Positions 41,869 through 50,639 of a stretch of DNA of 64,000 nt are shown here, one piece after another; the first letter of the stretch is position 1; each line of letters opens with the position of its first letter. Source of the DNA: Klebsiella quasivariicola (lineage in GTDB: Bacteria > Pseudomonadota > Gammaproteobacteria > Enterobacterales > Enterobacteriaceae); NCBI RefSeq assembly GCF_002269255.1, contig NZ_CP022823.1, positions 3,224,001-3,288,000 on the forward strand, given 5' to 3'. The translations under genes were made by a program, and so were the position numbers. Below the pieces are notes generated by a model. It saw only the letters and a list, made by a program, of their open reading frames with translations. It ran no database searches and had not been told where the DNA came from.

Positions 41869-42565
41869 TCGCCATCACCTGCGCCGCGCCCGGCTGGCCC
41901 TTGCCGTCGTGGCCGTCGCCGCGCTGGCCGCCTGGCTGTGGTTCCCCGGCGGGCGTGCCTTTCTGCAGCAGAGCCTGGCGGCGTTAGCGTCGCTGGATCC
42001 GCAGCATGTCGAAGGGTTTATCGCCGCCTGGGGGCCGCAGGCCGCGCTGGTCTCTTTTGCGCTGATGATCCTCCAGGCGATCGTCGCCCCGTTGCCGGCT
42101 TTCCTGATTACCCTGGCGAACGCCGCGCTGTTCGGCGCCTTCTGGGGCGGGGCGCTGTCGTGGTTCAGCGCCATGGTCGGGGCCGGGCTCTGCTTCTGCA
42201 TCGCCAGAGCGCTCGGGCGCGAAGTGGTGGAAAAACTCACCGGCCGCACGGTGCTGCGCAGCGTTGACGGTTATTTCACCCGCTTTGGCCCGCAGACGAT
42301 CCTCATTTGTCGCCTGCTGCCGTTTGTGCCGTTTGATCCGGTCAGCTATGCCGCGGGGCTGACCACGCTGCGCTTCTGGCCCTTTATGCTGGCCACCGGC
42401 GTGGGCCAGCTGCCAGCGACCATCGTCTATTCCTGGGCCGGGAGTCTGCTCACCGGGGGCACCTTCTGGCTGGCCACCGGGCTTTCGCTGCTTTTTGCCC
42501 TGGCGGTAGTCATCTCTATCGCCAAAAATATTTACCGTGAACGTCATAAGAGATCGTCGCCATGA
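41855..42565 (+). CDS. ydjZ: TVP38/TMEM64 family inner-membrane protein YdjZ
   Basis: Second DedA/VTT-type membrane protein of the cluster, 236 residues (E. coli YdjZ 235), a paralogue of YdjX. The core APLPAFLITLANAALFGAFW near residue 80 and ICRLLPFVPFDPVSYAAGLT near 150 are the family signature. The start at 41855 (MTRPDRHHLRRARLAL) was chosen over the 24-codon longer frame because it follows tgaggagg and matches E. coli. It overlaps ydjX and, by four bases (ATGA), ynjA, so the genes are translationally coupled. Confidence 0.9.
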   Translation: MTRPDRHHLRRARLALAVVAVAALAAWLWFPGGRAFLQQSLAALASLDPQHVEGFIAAWGPQAALVSFALMILQAIVAPLPAFLITLANAALFGAFWGGALSWFSAMVGAGLCFCIARALGREVVEKLTGRTVLRSVDGYFTRFGPQTILICRLLPFVPFDPVSYAAGLTTLRFWPFMLATGVGQLPATIVYSWAGSLLTGGTFWLATGLSLLFALAVVISIAKNIYRERHKRSSP

Positions 42566-43122
42566 GCTTACCCCCGCTGGATTCTGTCCCCCTGATCCTT
42601 CGTCCGCAGGCCTGGCTGCACCGCCGGCATTACGGCCAGGTGCTGAGCCCCATTCGCTGGTGGGGACGGATCCCGTGGCTGTTTTATCTGGTTTCGCTGT
42701 TCGTGGGCTATATTGAACGCCGCCGCTCGCCGCTGGAGCCGGTGCTGCGCTCGCTGGTCAGCGCCCGCATCGCCCAGCTGTGCCACTGCGAATTCTGTAT
42801 CGATATCACCAGCATGACCCTCGCGGCGCGGAGCGGGAGCCAGGACAAGCTGCTGGCGGTCGCCGACTGGCGCAGCAGTACGCTGTTCAGCGAAAAAGAG
42901 CGTCTGGCGCTGACCTATGCCGAAGCCGCCACCCAGACGCCGCCAGCGGTAGATGATGCCCTGCGCAGCGCGCTGTCCGCGAATTTTGACGCCCGGGCGC
43001 TCACCGAGCTGACCGCCCTGATTGGCCTGCAAAATTTATCGGCGCGGTTTAATGCCGCGATGGCAATCCCGGCCCAGGGCCTGTGCCAGCTGCCCACCTC
43101 TTCCTCACACAATAAGGAGTAA
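42562..43122 (+). CDS. ynjA: AhpD-like carboxymuconolactone decarboxylase family protein YnjA
   Basis: A 186-residue all-helical protein of the CMD/AhpD fold. The redox pair is visible as CHCEFCIDI (Cys-x-x-Cys with neighbouring His) near residue 75, the arrangement used by AhpD-type peroxidase partners. Substrate unknown. Coupled to ydjZ by a four-base overlap and two bases before ynjB, so it is probably co-transcribed with an ABC importer and, further down, a rhodanese. Confidence 0.88.
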   Translation: MSLPPLDSVPLILRPQAWLHRRHYGQVLSPIRWWGRIPWLFYLVSLFVGYIERRRSPLEPVLRSLVSARIAQLCHCEFCIDITSMTLAARSGSQDKLLAVADWRSSTLFSEKERLALTYAEAATQTPPAVDDALRSALSANFDARALTELTALIGLQNLSARFNAAMAIPAQGLCQLPTSSSHNKE

Positions 43123-43124
43123 CG

Positions 43125-44303
43125 ATGCGCCGTTTGCGTGATTACAGCCTCTGTCTGTGCCTGCTGCTCCTCTTGCCGCTGGCGGTTCATGCCGACGACC
43201 GCTGGCAGCAGATCCAGACCGAAGCCCGCGGGCAGACCGTCTGGTTTAACGCCTGGGGCGGCGACCCGGCCGTCAACCGGTATCTGGCGTGGGTCAGCGA
43301 GGAGGTGAAACGCCACTACGCCATCGACCTGCGTATCGTGCCTGTCGCCGACGCCGCCGACGCAGTGAAACGCATCCAGAGCGAGGCGCAGGCCGGTCGT
43401 CGCCGGGGCGGGTCGGTGGATCTGCTGTGGATCAACGGCGAGAACTTTCGCACCCTAAAACAGGCCAACCTGTTGCTCACCGGCTGGGCCGAATCGCTGC
43501 CCAACTGGCGCTTTGTCGATCTGCAAAAGCCGGTTCGGGAAGACTTTTCTGTCGCCACCGAGGGCGCGGAGTCGCCGTGGGGTAGCGCCCAGCTGACGTT
43601 TATCGCCCGCCGCGGGCAAACGCCGCAGCCGCCCACCAGCCCGCAGGCGCTGCTGGCCTTCGCCAGAGCCCATCCGGGCAGCGTAACCTATCCGCGGCCG
43701 CCGGACTTCACTGGCACCGCCCTGCTGGAGCAACTGTTGATTGCCCTCACCGACCAGCCAGCCGCCCTGCGCCAGCCGCCGCAGGCGGCGACCTTCGCGG
43801 CGGTCACGGCCCCGCTGTGGCGCTATCTCGATGCGCTGCACCCGGCCCTGTGGCGAGCGGGGAAAGATTTCCCGGCGTCCCCGGCACGGATGGATACCAT
43901 GCTCAACCAGGGCACCCTCCGCTTATCGCTCACCTTTAACCCGCTGCACGCCCGACAGAAAGCCGCCAGCGGCGAATTACCGACGGACAGCTACAGCTTC
44001 GGCTTTACGGCGGGGACCCTCGGCAACGTCCATTTCGTTACCATCCCGGCTAACGCCCGCGCCGTCGCGGGCGCCAAAGTGGTGGCCAATTTCCTGATCT
44101 CGCCCGAAGCGCAGCTGCGCAAGGCCGATGCCGCCGTCTGGGGCGATCCGAGCGTACTGGACCCGCAGCGTCTGCCTGACGGCCAGCGGCAGGCGCTGGC
44201 GGCCACCGTGCCGCAGGATCTGCCGCCGGTGCTTGCCGAGCCGCACGCGGCATGGGTTGACGCGCTGGAGCAGGAATGGCTGCGTCGCTACGGTACCCAC
44301 TGA
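43125..44303 (+). CDS. ynjB: ABC transporter substrate-binding protein YnjB
   Basis: Periplasmic solute-binding protein of 392 residues (E. coli YnjB 388) of the thiamine/iron/spermidine-like extracellular binding family. A signal peptide of about 23 residues (LPLAVHA|DDR) is followed by TVWFNAWGGDPAVNRYLAWV, the YnjB family start, and LLWINGENFRTLKQANLL near residue 105. With YnjC and YnjD it forms a complete importer; the ligand is unknown. Overlaps ynjC by 28 bases. Confidence 0.92.
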   Translation: MRRLRDYSLCLCLLLLLPLAVHADDRWQQIQTEARGQTVWFNAWGGDPAVNRYLAWVSEEVKRHYAIDLRIVPVADAADAVKRIQSEAQAGRRRGGSVDLLWINGENFRTLKQANLLLTGWAESLPNWRFVDLQKPVREDFSVATEGAESPWGSAQLTFIARRGQTPQPPTSPQALLAFARAHPGSVTYPRPPDFTGTALLEQLLIALTDQPAALRQPPQAATFAAVTAPLWRYLDALHPALWRAGKDFPASPARMDTMLNQGTLRLSLTFNPLHARQKAASGELPTDSYSFGFTAGTLGNVHFVTIPANARAVAGAKVVANFLISPEAQLRKADAAVWGDPSVLDPQRLPDGQRQALAATVPQDLPPVLAEPHAAWVDALEQEWLRRYGTH

Positions 44304-45811
44304 TCCTGCTGGCCTGGGGGACAATGGCGGCGATCTATCTGCCGCTGCTCCCCGCCGCCGGGGAACTGGTGGGCGCTGCGCGCTCCCCGGTCCACTGGCG
44401 GGCGCTGTTCGCCGACCCGCAGCTGGGCCAGGCGCTGGCCGCCACCCTTGTCTCGACGCTGCTGTCCGTCGGCGGTGCGCTGCTGATCGCCCTGACCGTT
44501 GCCGCAGCCCTCTGGCCCTCGCCGCGCTGGCGACAGCTGGCTTCCCGTCTGCCGCTGCTGCTGGCGGTGCCGCATCTTGCCCTGGCGACGGCGGCGCTGC
44601 TGCTGTTCGCCGAAGGGGGCTGGCTCTGGCAGCAGCTGCCGTTCTTGTCGCCGCCGGTTGACCGGTACGGCATCGGGCTTGGCCTGACGATGGCCCTGAA
44701 AGAGAGCGCCTTTATGCTGTGGGTGCTGTATGGCCTGTTGGGGGAGAAACGCCTCGCCGACCAGGCGACTGCGCTGAAGAGCCTTGGCTATGGCCGCTGG
44801 CAGTGCCTGCGCTGGCTGGTGCTGCCCGCCACCCTCCCCGCCCTCGGCATGGTGCTGCTGGCCACCACCGCCTGGAGTCTGTCGGCGGTCGATGTCGCCC
44901 TGGTGCTGGGGCCTGGCAATCCGCCCACGCTCGCCGTACTGGCGTGGCAGTGGTTAAGCCAGGGCGACGACCTGCAGCAGGCCAAAGGGACGCTGGCCAG
45001 CCTGCTGCTGCTGGCGATCCTTGGCGGGATGGCGCTGATCGCCTGGGGCGGATGGCGGCTACAGCGTCGGCGTCTGCCCGATCTGCGCGGTGTTCGTCAC
45101 CCTCATCCTCATGCCCTGCCCGGGCGCCTGCTGGCGACGCTGCTGCCGCTGAGCGGCCTGCTGGGCGCCCTGTTGCTGGCGGGGCTGGCCCGCTCGACGC
45201 CGCCGCAGATGGATGCTCTTGGCAACAGCCTTGGCCTGGCGCTGGCGGCCTGCGCCCTCGGCGCGGCCGTCTGCCTGCTGTGGCTGGCCTGCGGTCCGGC
45301 TCGAGGGGATGGCTGGGTCTGGCTACCGCTGGTGCTGCCGGCCCTGCCGCTGGCCGATGGCCAGTATCGGCTGGCGCTGTACGCCTGGCTTGACGGCGAC
45401 TGGTTGACCGTCCTGTGGGGCCATCTGCTGTGGGTAGTGCCCTGGATGCTGTTTATTTTGCGCCCGGCCTGGCGCCAGCGCGACCCGCGGCTGACGGTTA
45501 TCGCCCGCACGATTGGCTGGGGAGCTACGCGTATTTTCTGGCTGGTGACCCTGCCCTCGCTGACCCGCCCGCTGCTGACCGCGCTGGCGGTGGGCTTTTC
45601 CGTGAGTATCGCGCAGTATCTGCCGACGCTATGGCTGGGGGCCGGCCGAATTCCGACGCTCACCAGCCAGGCGGTGGCGCTCAGCAGCGGCGGCGAGGTG
45701 CAGACGCTCGCCGCCCAGGCGCTGTGGCAATTACTGCTGCCGGCAGTATGCTTTACCCTGACGGCTCTGCTGGCCTGGCTGGCGGGCCGCTACCGACGAG
45801 GACTTCGCTAG
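44276..45811 (+). CDS. ynjC: ABC transporter permease YnjC
   Basis: A double-length permease of 511 residues, as in E. coli, holding two fused BPD-type transmembrane domains of about six helices each. The coupling (EAA) loops are in TALKSLGYGRWQCLRWLVLP near residue 170 and ARTIGWGATRIFWLVTLPS near 410. The start lies inside ynjB, 28 bases before its stop, indicating coupling. GC content is very high here and the opposite frames are also open. Confidence 0.92.
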   Translation: MAASLRYPLILLAWGTMAAIYLPLLPAAGELVGAARSPVHWRALFADPQLGQALAATLVSTLLSVGGALLIALTVAAALWPSPRWRQLASRLPLLLAVPHLALATAALLLFAEGGWLWQQLPFLSPPVDRYGIGLGLTMALKESAFMLWVLYGLLGEKRLADQATALKSLGYGRWQCLRWLVLPATLPALGMVLLATTAWSLSAVDVALVLGPGNPPTLAVLAWQWLSQGDDLQQAKGTLASLLLLAILGGMALIAWGGWRLQRRRLPDLRGVRHPHPHALPGRLLATLLPLSGLLGALLLAGLARSTPPQMDALGNSLGLALAACALGAAVCLLWLACGPARGDGWVWLPLVLPALPLADGQYRLALYAWLDGDWLTVLWGHLLWVVPWMLFILRPAWRQRDPRLTVIARTIGWGATRIFWLVTLPSLTRPLLTALAVGFSVSIAQYLPTLWLGAGRIPTLTSQAVALSSGGEVQTLAAQALWQLLLPAVCFTLTALLAWLAGRYRRGLR

Positions 45812-46443
45812 TGCTAACCGTAAACCATCTGACCCTGAGCGTGAAACGCCAGCCGCTGCTGCGGGAGGTTACCTTTTCGGTGGCGCCTGGCGAGGTGCTG
45901 ACGCTGATGGGCCCCTCCGGTAGCGGGAAATCGACGCTGTTTGCCTGGATGATTGGCGCCCTGTCAGGCGATTTTCGCGCCGAAGGCGAGCTGTGGCTCA
46001 ACGAACGGCGCTGCGATACGCTGCCGACGGAGCGTCGGCGCATCGGCATCCTGTTTCAGGACCCTCTGCTGTTCGACCATTTCAGCGTCGGGCAAAATTT
46101 ACAGCTGGCGCTGCCGGAGTGCGTGCGCGGCGAGGCGCGAAAAGTCGCAGTCGAGCAGGCGCTCAACCGCGCCGGACTGGCTGGCTTCGCCCCACGCGAT
46201 CCGGCCACGCTCTCCGGCGGGCAGCGGGCGCGGGTGAGCCTGCTACGTGCGCTGCTGGCGCGCCCCGAGGCGCTGCTGCTCGATGAGCCCTTCAGCCGCC
46301 TGGATGCCACCCTGCGCGCCGGGTTCCGCCGCTGGGTTTTTGAGGAACTGGCCCGCCAGGCCATTCCGGCGATCCTTGTGACCCACGATCGCGAGGACGG
46401 TCCGCCGGCGGGGCGCTGCCTGGCGATGGAGCGCTGGCAATGA
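45811..46443 (+). CDS. ynjD: ABC transporter ATP-binding protein YnjD
   Basis: ATPase of the YnjBCD importer, 210 residues (E. coli 217). Walker A GPSGSGKST is near residue 34, the ABC signature LSGGQRARVSL near 130, Walker B ALLLDEPFSRLD near 153 and the H-loop VTHD near 188. Translation starts at a GTG that shares its G with the ynjC stop (TAGTG). The frame is open much further upstream, but only as a shadow of ynjC. Confidence 0.92.
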   Translation: MLTVNHLTLSVKRQPLLREVTFSVAPGEVLTLMGPSGSGKSTLFAWMIGALSGDFRAEGELWLNERRCDTLPTERRRIGILFQDPLLFDHFSVGQNLQLALPECVRGEARKVAVEQALNRAGLAGFAPRDPATLSGGQRARVSLLRALLARPEALLLDEPFSRLDATLRAGFRRWVFEELARQAIPAILVTHDREDGPPAGRCLAMERWQ

Positions 46444-46536
46444 AGAGTAATAGCGTGCAAACCTGCGTTACCGCAAAGAAATCGATGCCTGGCGAGCGGA
46501 GAATACGCCCTCCACTTTTTACCGTCGGGCATTTCG

Positions 46537-47844
46537 ATGAAACGTGTTTCTCAATTGACCGCACTCGCCCTGCTTATGGGGCTTGCTGCTTCCACCACCT
46601 GCGCCGCTGAAACCATGCCTGCGCTCACCTTATCTCATCTGCAACAGCAGCACGGCGTGGCCATTGACACCCGCCTGAGCGCTTATTACAACGGCTGGCC
46701 GCAGCGCGCCAACGGCCCGGAAGGCCATGAGCCGCAGGCCCTGAATCTTTCCGCCCGCTGGCTCGGCGCCATGAGCGACGATCAGCTCCGCGCCTGGGCT
46801 AAGCAGCACCAGATCCAGCCTGATACCCCCGTCGCGCTGTACGGCAGTCCGGAGGATAACGTCAGCGTCGCGGCGCGGTTGAAACAAGCGGGTTTCACCC
46901 GGCTCAGCACGCTGAGCGATGCGCTGAGCCAGACCGACCGCCTGCAAAAACTGCCGCACTTTGAACAGCTGGTCTACCCGCAGTGGCTGCACGACCTGCA
47001 GCAAGGGAAAAGCGTAACCGCCACCCCAACCGGCGACTGGAAAGTGTTTGAAGCCGCCTGGGGAGCGCCGAAACTCTATCTGCTGAGCCATATCCCTGGC
47101 GCGGGCTACATCGATACCAATGAGGTGGAGAGCGAACCGCTGTGGAATAAAGTGTCCGATGCGCAGCTGAAGGCGATGCTGGCGAAGCACGGCATCCGGC
47201 ATGACACCACAGTGATCCTCTACGGTCGCGACGTCTACGCCGCAGCGCGGGTGGCGCAGATCATGCTCTACGCCGGGGTCAAAGACGTGCGCCTGCTTGA
47301 CGGCGGCTGGCAGACCTGGTCCGACGCCGGGCTGCCGGTGGAGCGCGGTATGCCGCCGGCCCAGCAGCCGGCGCCAGACTTCGGCGCGCCGATCCCCGGC
47401 CAGCCGCAGCTGATGCTGGATACCGAACAGGCCCGCGGCCTGCTGCATCGTCAGGATGCCTCGCTGGTCAGCGTCCGCTCGTGGCCGGAGTTTATCGGCA
47501 CCACCAGCGGCTATAGCTATATCAAACCGAAGGGCGACATCGCCGGCGCCCGCTGGGGCCACGCCGGGAGCGACTCCACGCACATGGAGGATTTCCATAA
47601 CCCGGACGGCACCATGCGCAGCGCCGACGATATCGCTGCCCTGTGGCGCCAGTGGAACATTCTGCCGAGCCAGCAGGTGGCGTTCTATTGCGGGACCGGC
47701 TGGCGGGCCTCGGAAACCTTTATGTATGCCCGGGCTATGGGCTGGCCGCACGTCGCGGTGTACGACGGCGGCTGGTACGAATGGAGCAGCAACCCGCACA
47801 ATCCGGTCGCCCGCGGCGAGCGCGGCCCTGAAAGCAGTCAGTAA
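46537..47844 (+). CDS. ynjE: Thiosulfate sulfurtransferase (rhodanese) YnjE
   Basis: A 435-residue secreted-type sulfurtransferase with three rhodanese-like domains, as in E. coli YnjE. A signal peptide of about 23 residues (TTCA|AETMP) is present. The catalytic Cys385 lies in VAFYCGTGWRASET; the earlier domains lack such a cysteine and are structural. E. coli YnjE has been linked with IscS and MoeB in sulfur delivery for molybdopterin, but the signal peptide points to the periplasm; location is unsettled. It is 93 bases after ynjD and probably belongs to the same cluster. Confidence 0.93.
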   Translation: MKRVSQLTALALLMGLAASTTCAAETMPALTLSHLQQQHGVAIDTRLSAYYNGWPQRANGPEGHEPQALNLSARWLGAMSDDQLRAWAKQHQIQPDTPVALYGSPEDNVSVAARLKQAGFTRLSTLSDALSQTDRLQKLPHFEQLVYPQWLHDLQQGKSVTATPTGDWKVFEAAWGAPKLYLLSHIPGAGYIDTNEVESEPLWNKVSDAQLKAMLAKHGIRHDTTVILYGRDVYAAARVAQIMLYAGVKDVRLLDGGWQTWSDAGLPVERGMPPAQQPAPDFGAPIPGQPQLMLDTEQARGLLHRQDASLVSVRSWPEFIGTTSGYSYIKPKGDIAGARWGHAGSDSTHMEDFHNPDGTMRSADDIAALWRQWNILPSQQVAFYCGTGWRASETFMYARAMGWPHVAVYDGGWYEWSSNPHNPVARGERGPESSQ

Positions 47845-47868
47845 CGCACCCCGCCTCAGCGCGTCGCC

Positions 47869-47961
47869 CCTTGTCGGCGACGCGCGCCGTTATAACGGTC
47901 CTTGTCGGCGACGCGCGCCGTTATAACGGTCCTTGTCGGCGACGCGCGCCGTTATAACGGT
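47869..47961. repeat. Three tandem 31-bp repeats
   Basis: Three perfect copies of a 31-base unit at 47869-47899, 47900-47930 and 47931-47961. Each holds a small GC hairpin (cggcg-acgcg-cgccg) and then the 12-base palindrome CCGTTATAACGG. The third copy covers the last codons and the stop of ynjF. They lie between convergent ynjE and ynjF and may act as a termination or stability element. Confidence 0.95.
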
Positions 47962-48575
47962 GTAGCCACCCGCTTTAGCGTCTGGTAGCCGCTCCAGATG
48001 CGCGTCGCCGTCGTCAGCCAGCACAGCGCGCCAAACAGCCACGCCAGCCAGGCGAAATGCGCCGGAAACAGGCAGCCGAGGACAAACAACATTATGGTCT
48101 CCGTCCCCTCCGTCAGTCCCCCGAGATAGTACAGCGATTTATGGGCGTAGCCGGGATTGGCAATTTGATGTCTGGCCGCCAGCGCGGCAAAAGCGAGAAA
48201 GCTGCTGCCGGTGCCGATAAAGGCAAACAGCAGCCAGCCGCCCGCCAGCGCATTGTTAAGCGGATCCGCCAGAATAAAGCCGAACGGCACCAGGGCGTAG
48301 AAGAGAAAATCCAGCGCAATATCGAGAAAGCCGCCCGCGTCCGTGAGCCCGCGCCGCCGCGCCAGAGCACCGTCCAGGCCATCCAGCAGGCGGTTGAGGA
48401 GGATGGCCGCCAGCGCCGCGCCATACCACCCCAGCGCCAGAAAGGGCAGAGCCAGCACGCCGATGGCAAAACCGATCAGCGTCAGCCCGTCTGGTGAGAT
48501 GCCCGGACGGTCAAGGGCGCCGGCGACAGCGTTAAGCAGGGGTTTAAGGCGCGGATGCAAGTGGCTATCAAGCAC
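47952..48575 (-). CDS. ynjF: CDP-alcohol phosphatidyltransferase family protein YnjF
   Basis: A 207-residue inner-membrane enzyme of the CDP-alcohol phosphotransferase family (E. coli YnjF 206). The active-site signature D-G-x2-A-R-x8-G-x3-D-x3-D is present as LDGLDGALARRR followed by GGFLDIALDF near residues 65-90. About five membrane segments. The alcohol acceptor is unknown. Its last three codons and stop fall inside the third copy of the 31-base repeat, so the repeat may have replaced the original 3' end. Confidence 0.92.
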   Translation of the reverse strand: MLDSHLHPRLKPLLNAVAGALDRPGISPDGLTLIGFAIGVLALPFLALGWYGAALAAILLNRLLDGLDGALARRRGLTDAGGFLDIALDFLFYALVPFGFILADPLNNALAGGWLLFAFIGTGSSFLAFAALAARHQIANPGYAHKSLYYLGGLTEGTETIMLFVLGCLFPAHFAWLAWLFGALCWLTTATRIWSGYQTLKRVATPL

Positions 48576-48661
48576 GGAGGTCTCCAGCAGGGTTGGCGGT
48601 TGTCAGTCAAGGTCTATGGCGGTGATAATAGGCCAGATTCGTCTTATTAACGTTGATGCTT

Positions 48662-49072
48662 ATGCTAAAAATGATTGATGTTGTCGCGGCCATTATTGAA
48701 CAGGATGGCAAGATTCTGCTGGCGCAGCGCCCGCCCCACGCCGACCAGCCGGGGATGTGGGAGTTCGCCGGCGGCAAAGTGGAGCCAGGTGAAAGCCAGC
48801 CGCAGGCGCTGACCCGGGAGCTACAGGAGGAAATGGGTATCATCGCCCGTCCGGCATGCTATATCGCCAGCCATCAGCGGGAGGTCTCCGGTCGCCAGAT
48901 CCATCTGCACGCGTGGTGGGTACCGCATTTTCAGGGCACGCCGCTGGCCCACTATCACAGTCAGCTGCGCTGGTGCCTGCCCGCTGACGCCTTGACCCTC
49001 GATCTTGCCCCGGCCGATATTCCGCTCCTGCAAGCCTTTATCGCCCAGCGCCCCACCTTTTCCGTCTGCTGA
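48662..49072 (+). CDS. nudG: CTP pyrophosphohydrolase NudG (Nudix)
   Basis: A Nudix hydrolase of 136 residues (E. coli NudG 135) that cleaves CTP, dCTP and oxidised pyrimidine nucleotides such as 5-hydroxy-CTP. The Nudix box GKVEPGESQPQALTRELQEE lies near residues 38-57. The start is uncertain among closely spaced TTG/ATG codons at 48653-48671; 48662 gives MLKMIDVVAAII, closest to E. coli MKMIEVV. Divergent from ynjF. Confidence 0.93.
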   Translation: MLKMIDVVAAIIEQDGKILLAQRPPHADQPGMWEFAGGKVEPGESQPQALTRELQEEMGIIARPACYIASHQREVSGRQIHLHAWWVPHFQGTPLAHYHSQLRWCLPADALTLDLAPADIPLLQAFIAQRPTFSVC

Positions 49073-49254
49073 TCCGCCCGCCGCTGCGTCATCGCTTTTA
49101 GTTATGACCGGCGGGCGATTATAAATTTTGTTGTCGGCTCAATTTTTCCTTGCTTGCCTAAGGATTAGCGGTGTTATAGTCGGAAAATCGGTTTTTTCAA
49201 GGACCGAACCATAATAAATACATGCAACCACAACCATAAGGGGAACTGATATCT

Positions 49255-50598
49255 ATGGATCAGACGTGCACTCTGGAAGGCTTTCTCACCCGCGTTCAAC
49301 AGCGCGATCCGCATCAAACCGAATTTGCTCAAGCCGTCCGGGAGGTAATGACCACCCTGTGGCCTTTCCTTGAGGAAAATCCGCGCTATCGTCAGCTTGC
49401 TTTGCTGGAACGTCTGGTGGAACCGGAGCGCGTGATCCAGTTCCGCGTGGTATGGGTTGACGACCGCAATCAGGTCCAGGTCAACCGCGCGTGGCGCGTG
49501 CAGTTCAACTCGGCCATCGGCCCGTATAAAGGCGGGATGCGTTTCCACCCGTCGGTCAACCTGTCGATTCTCAAATTCCTTGGCTTCGAGCAGACCTTCA
49601 AAAACGCCCTGACTACCCTGCCAATGGGCGGCGGGAAAGGCGGCAGCGATTTCGATCCTAAAGGCAAGAGCGATGGCGAAGTGATGCGCTTCTGCCAGGC
49701 GCTGATGACCGAGCTCTATCGCCACCTTGGCCCGGATACCGACGTACCGGCGGGCGATATCGGCGTCGGCGGCCGCGAAGTCGGCTTTATGGCCGGGATG
49801 ATGCGCAAGCTCTCCAACAACAGCGCCTGCGTCTTCACCGGTAAAGGCCTCTCTTTTGGCGGCAGCCTGATCCGTCCGGAAGCCACCGGTTACGGCCTGA
49901 TCTACTTTACCGAAGCGATGCTCAAACGCCACGGCCTCGGCTTCGAAGGCGCTCGCGTGGCGGTTTCCGGCTCCGGCAACGTCGCGCAATACGCCATTGA
50001 GAAAGCGATGGAGCTTGGCGCGCGGGTGGTCACCGCCTCCGACTCCAACGGCACCGTCGTGGACGAAGCGGGCTTCACCAAAGAAAAACTGGCCCGCCTG
50101 ATCGACATTAAAGAGCGTGCCCACGGCCGCGTGGCCGACTACGCCCGCGAGTTTGGCCTCACCTATCTTGAAGGCCAGCAGCCGTGGTCAGTGCCGGTGG
50201 ATATCGCCCTGCCTTGCGCGACCCAGAACGAACTGGACGTCGATGCCGCCCGCCAGCTGATTGCCAACGGCGTGAAGGCCGTGGCGGAAGGCGCCAACAT
50301 GCCGACCACCATCGCCGCAACCGACCTGTTCCTGGAAGCTGGCGTGCTGTTTGCCCCGGGCAAAGCGGCCAATGCCGGCGGCGTAGCGACTTCTGGTCTG
50401 GAGATGGCGCAGAACGCCGCGCGCATGGGCTGGAAAGCGGAAAAAGTGGATGCCCGTCTGCATCACATCATGCTGGATATTCACCACGCCTGCGTCGAAT
50501 ACGGCGGTGAAGCGAAGCAGACCAACTACGTCCGCGGCGCGAATATCGCCGGTTTCGTGAAGGTTGCGGACGCCATGCTGGCCCAGGGCGTGATTTAA
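49255..50598 (+). CDS. gdhA: NADP-specific glutamate dehydrogenase
   Basis: Ammonia-assimilating glutamate dehydrogenase of 447 residues, as in E. coli GdhA; makes glutamate from 2-oxoglutarate, ammonia and NADPH. The substrate loop GPYKGGMRFHPSVN is near residue 89, the catalytic lysine in LPMGGGKGGSDFDPKGKSD near 125, and the NADP fold starts at VAVSGSGNVAQYA near 240. Single-gene unit with ribosome site aagggga. E. coli's small ynjH is absent upstream. Confidence 0.97.
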   Translation: MDQTCTLEGFLTRVQQRDPHQTEFAQAVREVMTTLWPFLEENPRYRQLALLERLVEPERVIQFRVVWVDDRNQVQVNRAWRVQFNSAIGPYKGGMRFHPSVNLSILKFLGFEQTFKNALTTLPMGGGKGGSDFDPKGKSDGEVMRFCQALMTELYRHLGPDTDVPAGDIGVGGREVGFMAGMMRKLSNNSACVFTGKGLSFGGSLIRPEATGYGLIYFTEAMLKRHGLGFEGARVAVSGSGNVAQYAIEKAMELGARVVTASDSNGTVVDEAGFTKEKLARLIDIKERAHGRVADYAREFGLTYLEGQQPWSVPVDIALPCATQNELDVDAARQLIANGVKAVAEGANMPTTIAATDLFLEAGVLFAPGKAANAGGVATSGLEMAQNAARMGWKAEKVDARLHHIMLDIHHACVEYGGEAKQTNYVRGANIAGFVKVADAMLAQGVI

Positions 50599-50610
50599 CC
50601 GCCCCCCTCC

Positions 50611-50634
50611 ATCCCGGCGGCTGCCCGCCGGGAT
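50611..50634 (+). terminator. Hairpin after gdhA
   Basis: A 10-bp perfect stem atcccggcgg / ccgccgggat with a ctgc loop, 12 bases after the gdhA stop and touching the end of the convergent oxidoreductase gene. No T-tract, so it may act as a stabilising or weak bidirectional element. Confidence 0.5.
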
Positions 50635-50639
50635 GTATC

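Noticed and set aside
45415..45810. Long extension of ynjD upstream of its GTG
   Set aside because: It runs through ynjC in another frame; ABC-ATPase homology begins exactly at the GTG overlapping the ynjC stop.
46630..47799. 389-residue minus-strand frame opposite ynjE
   Set aside because: Antisense shadow; the plus-strand rhodanese has a signal peptide, catalytic cysteine and the expected length.
47869..47961. Tandem repeat considered as a CRISPR array
   Set aside because: The copies are directly adjacent with no spacers, and no cas gene is in the window.
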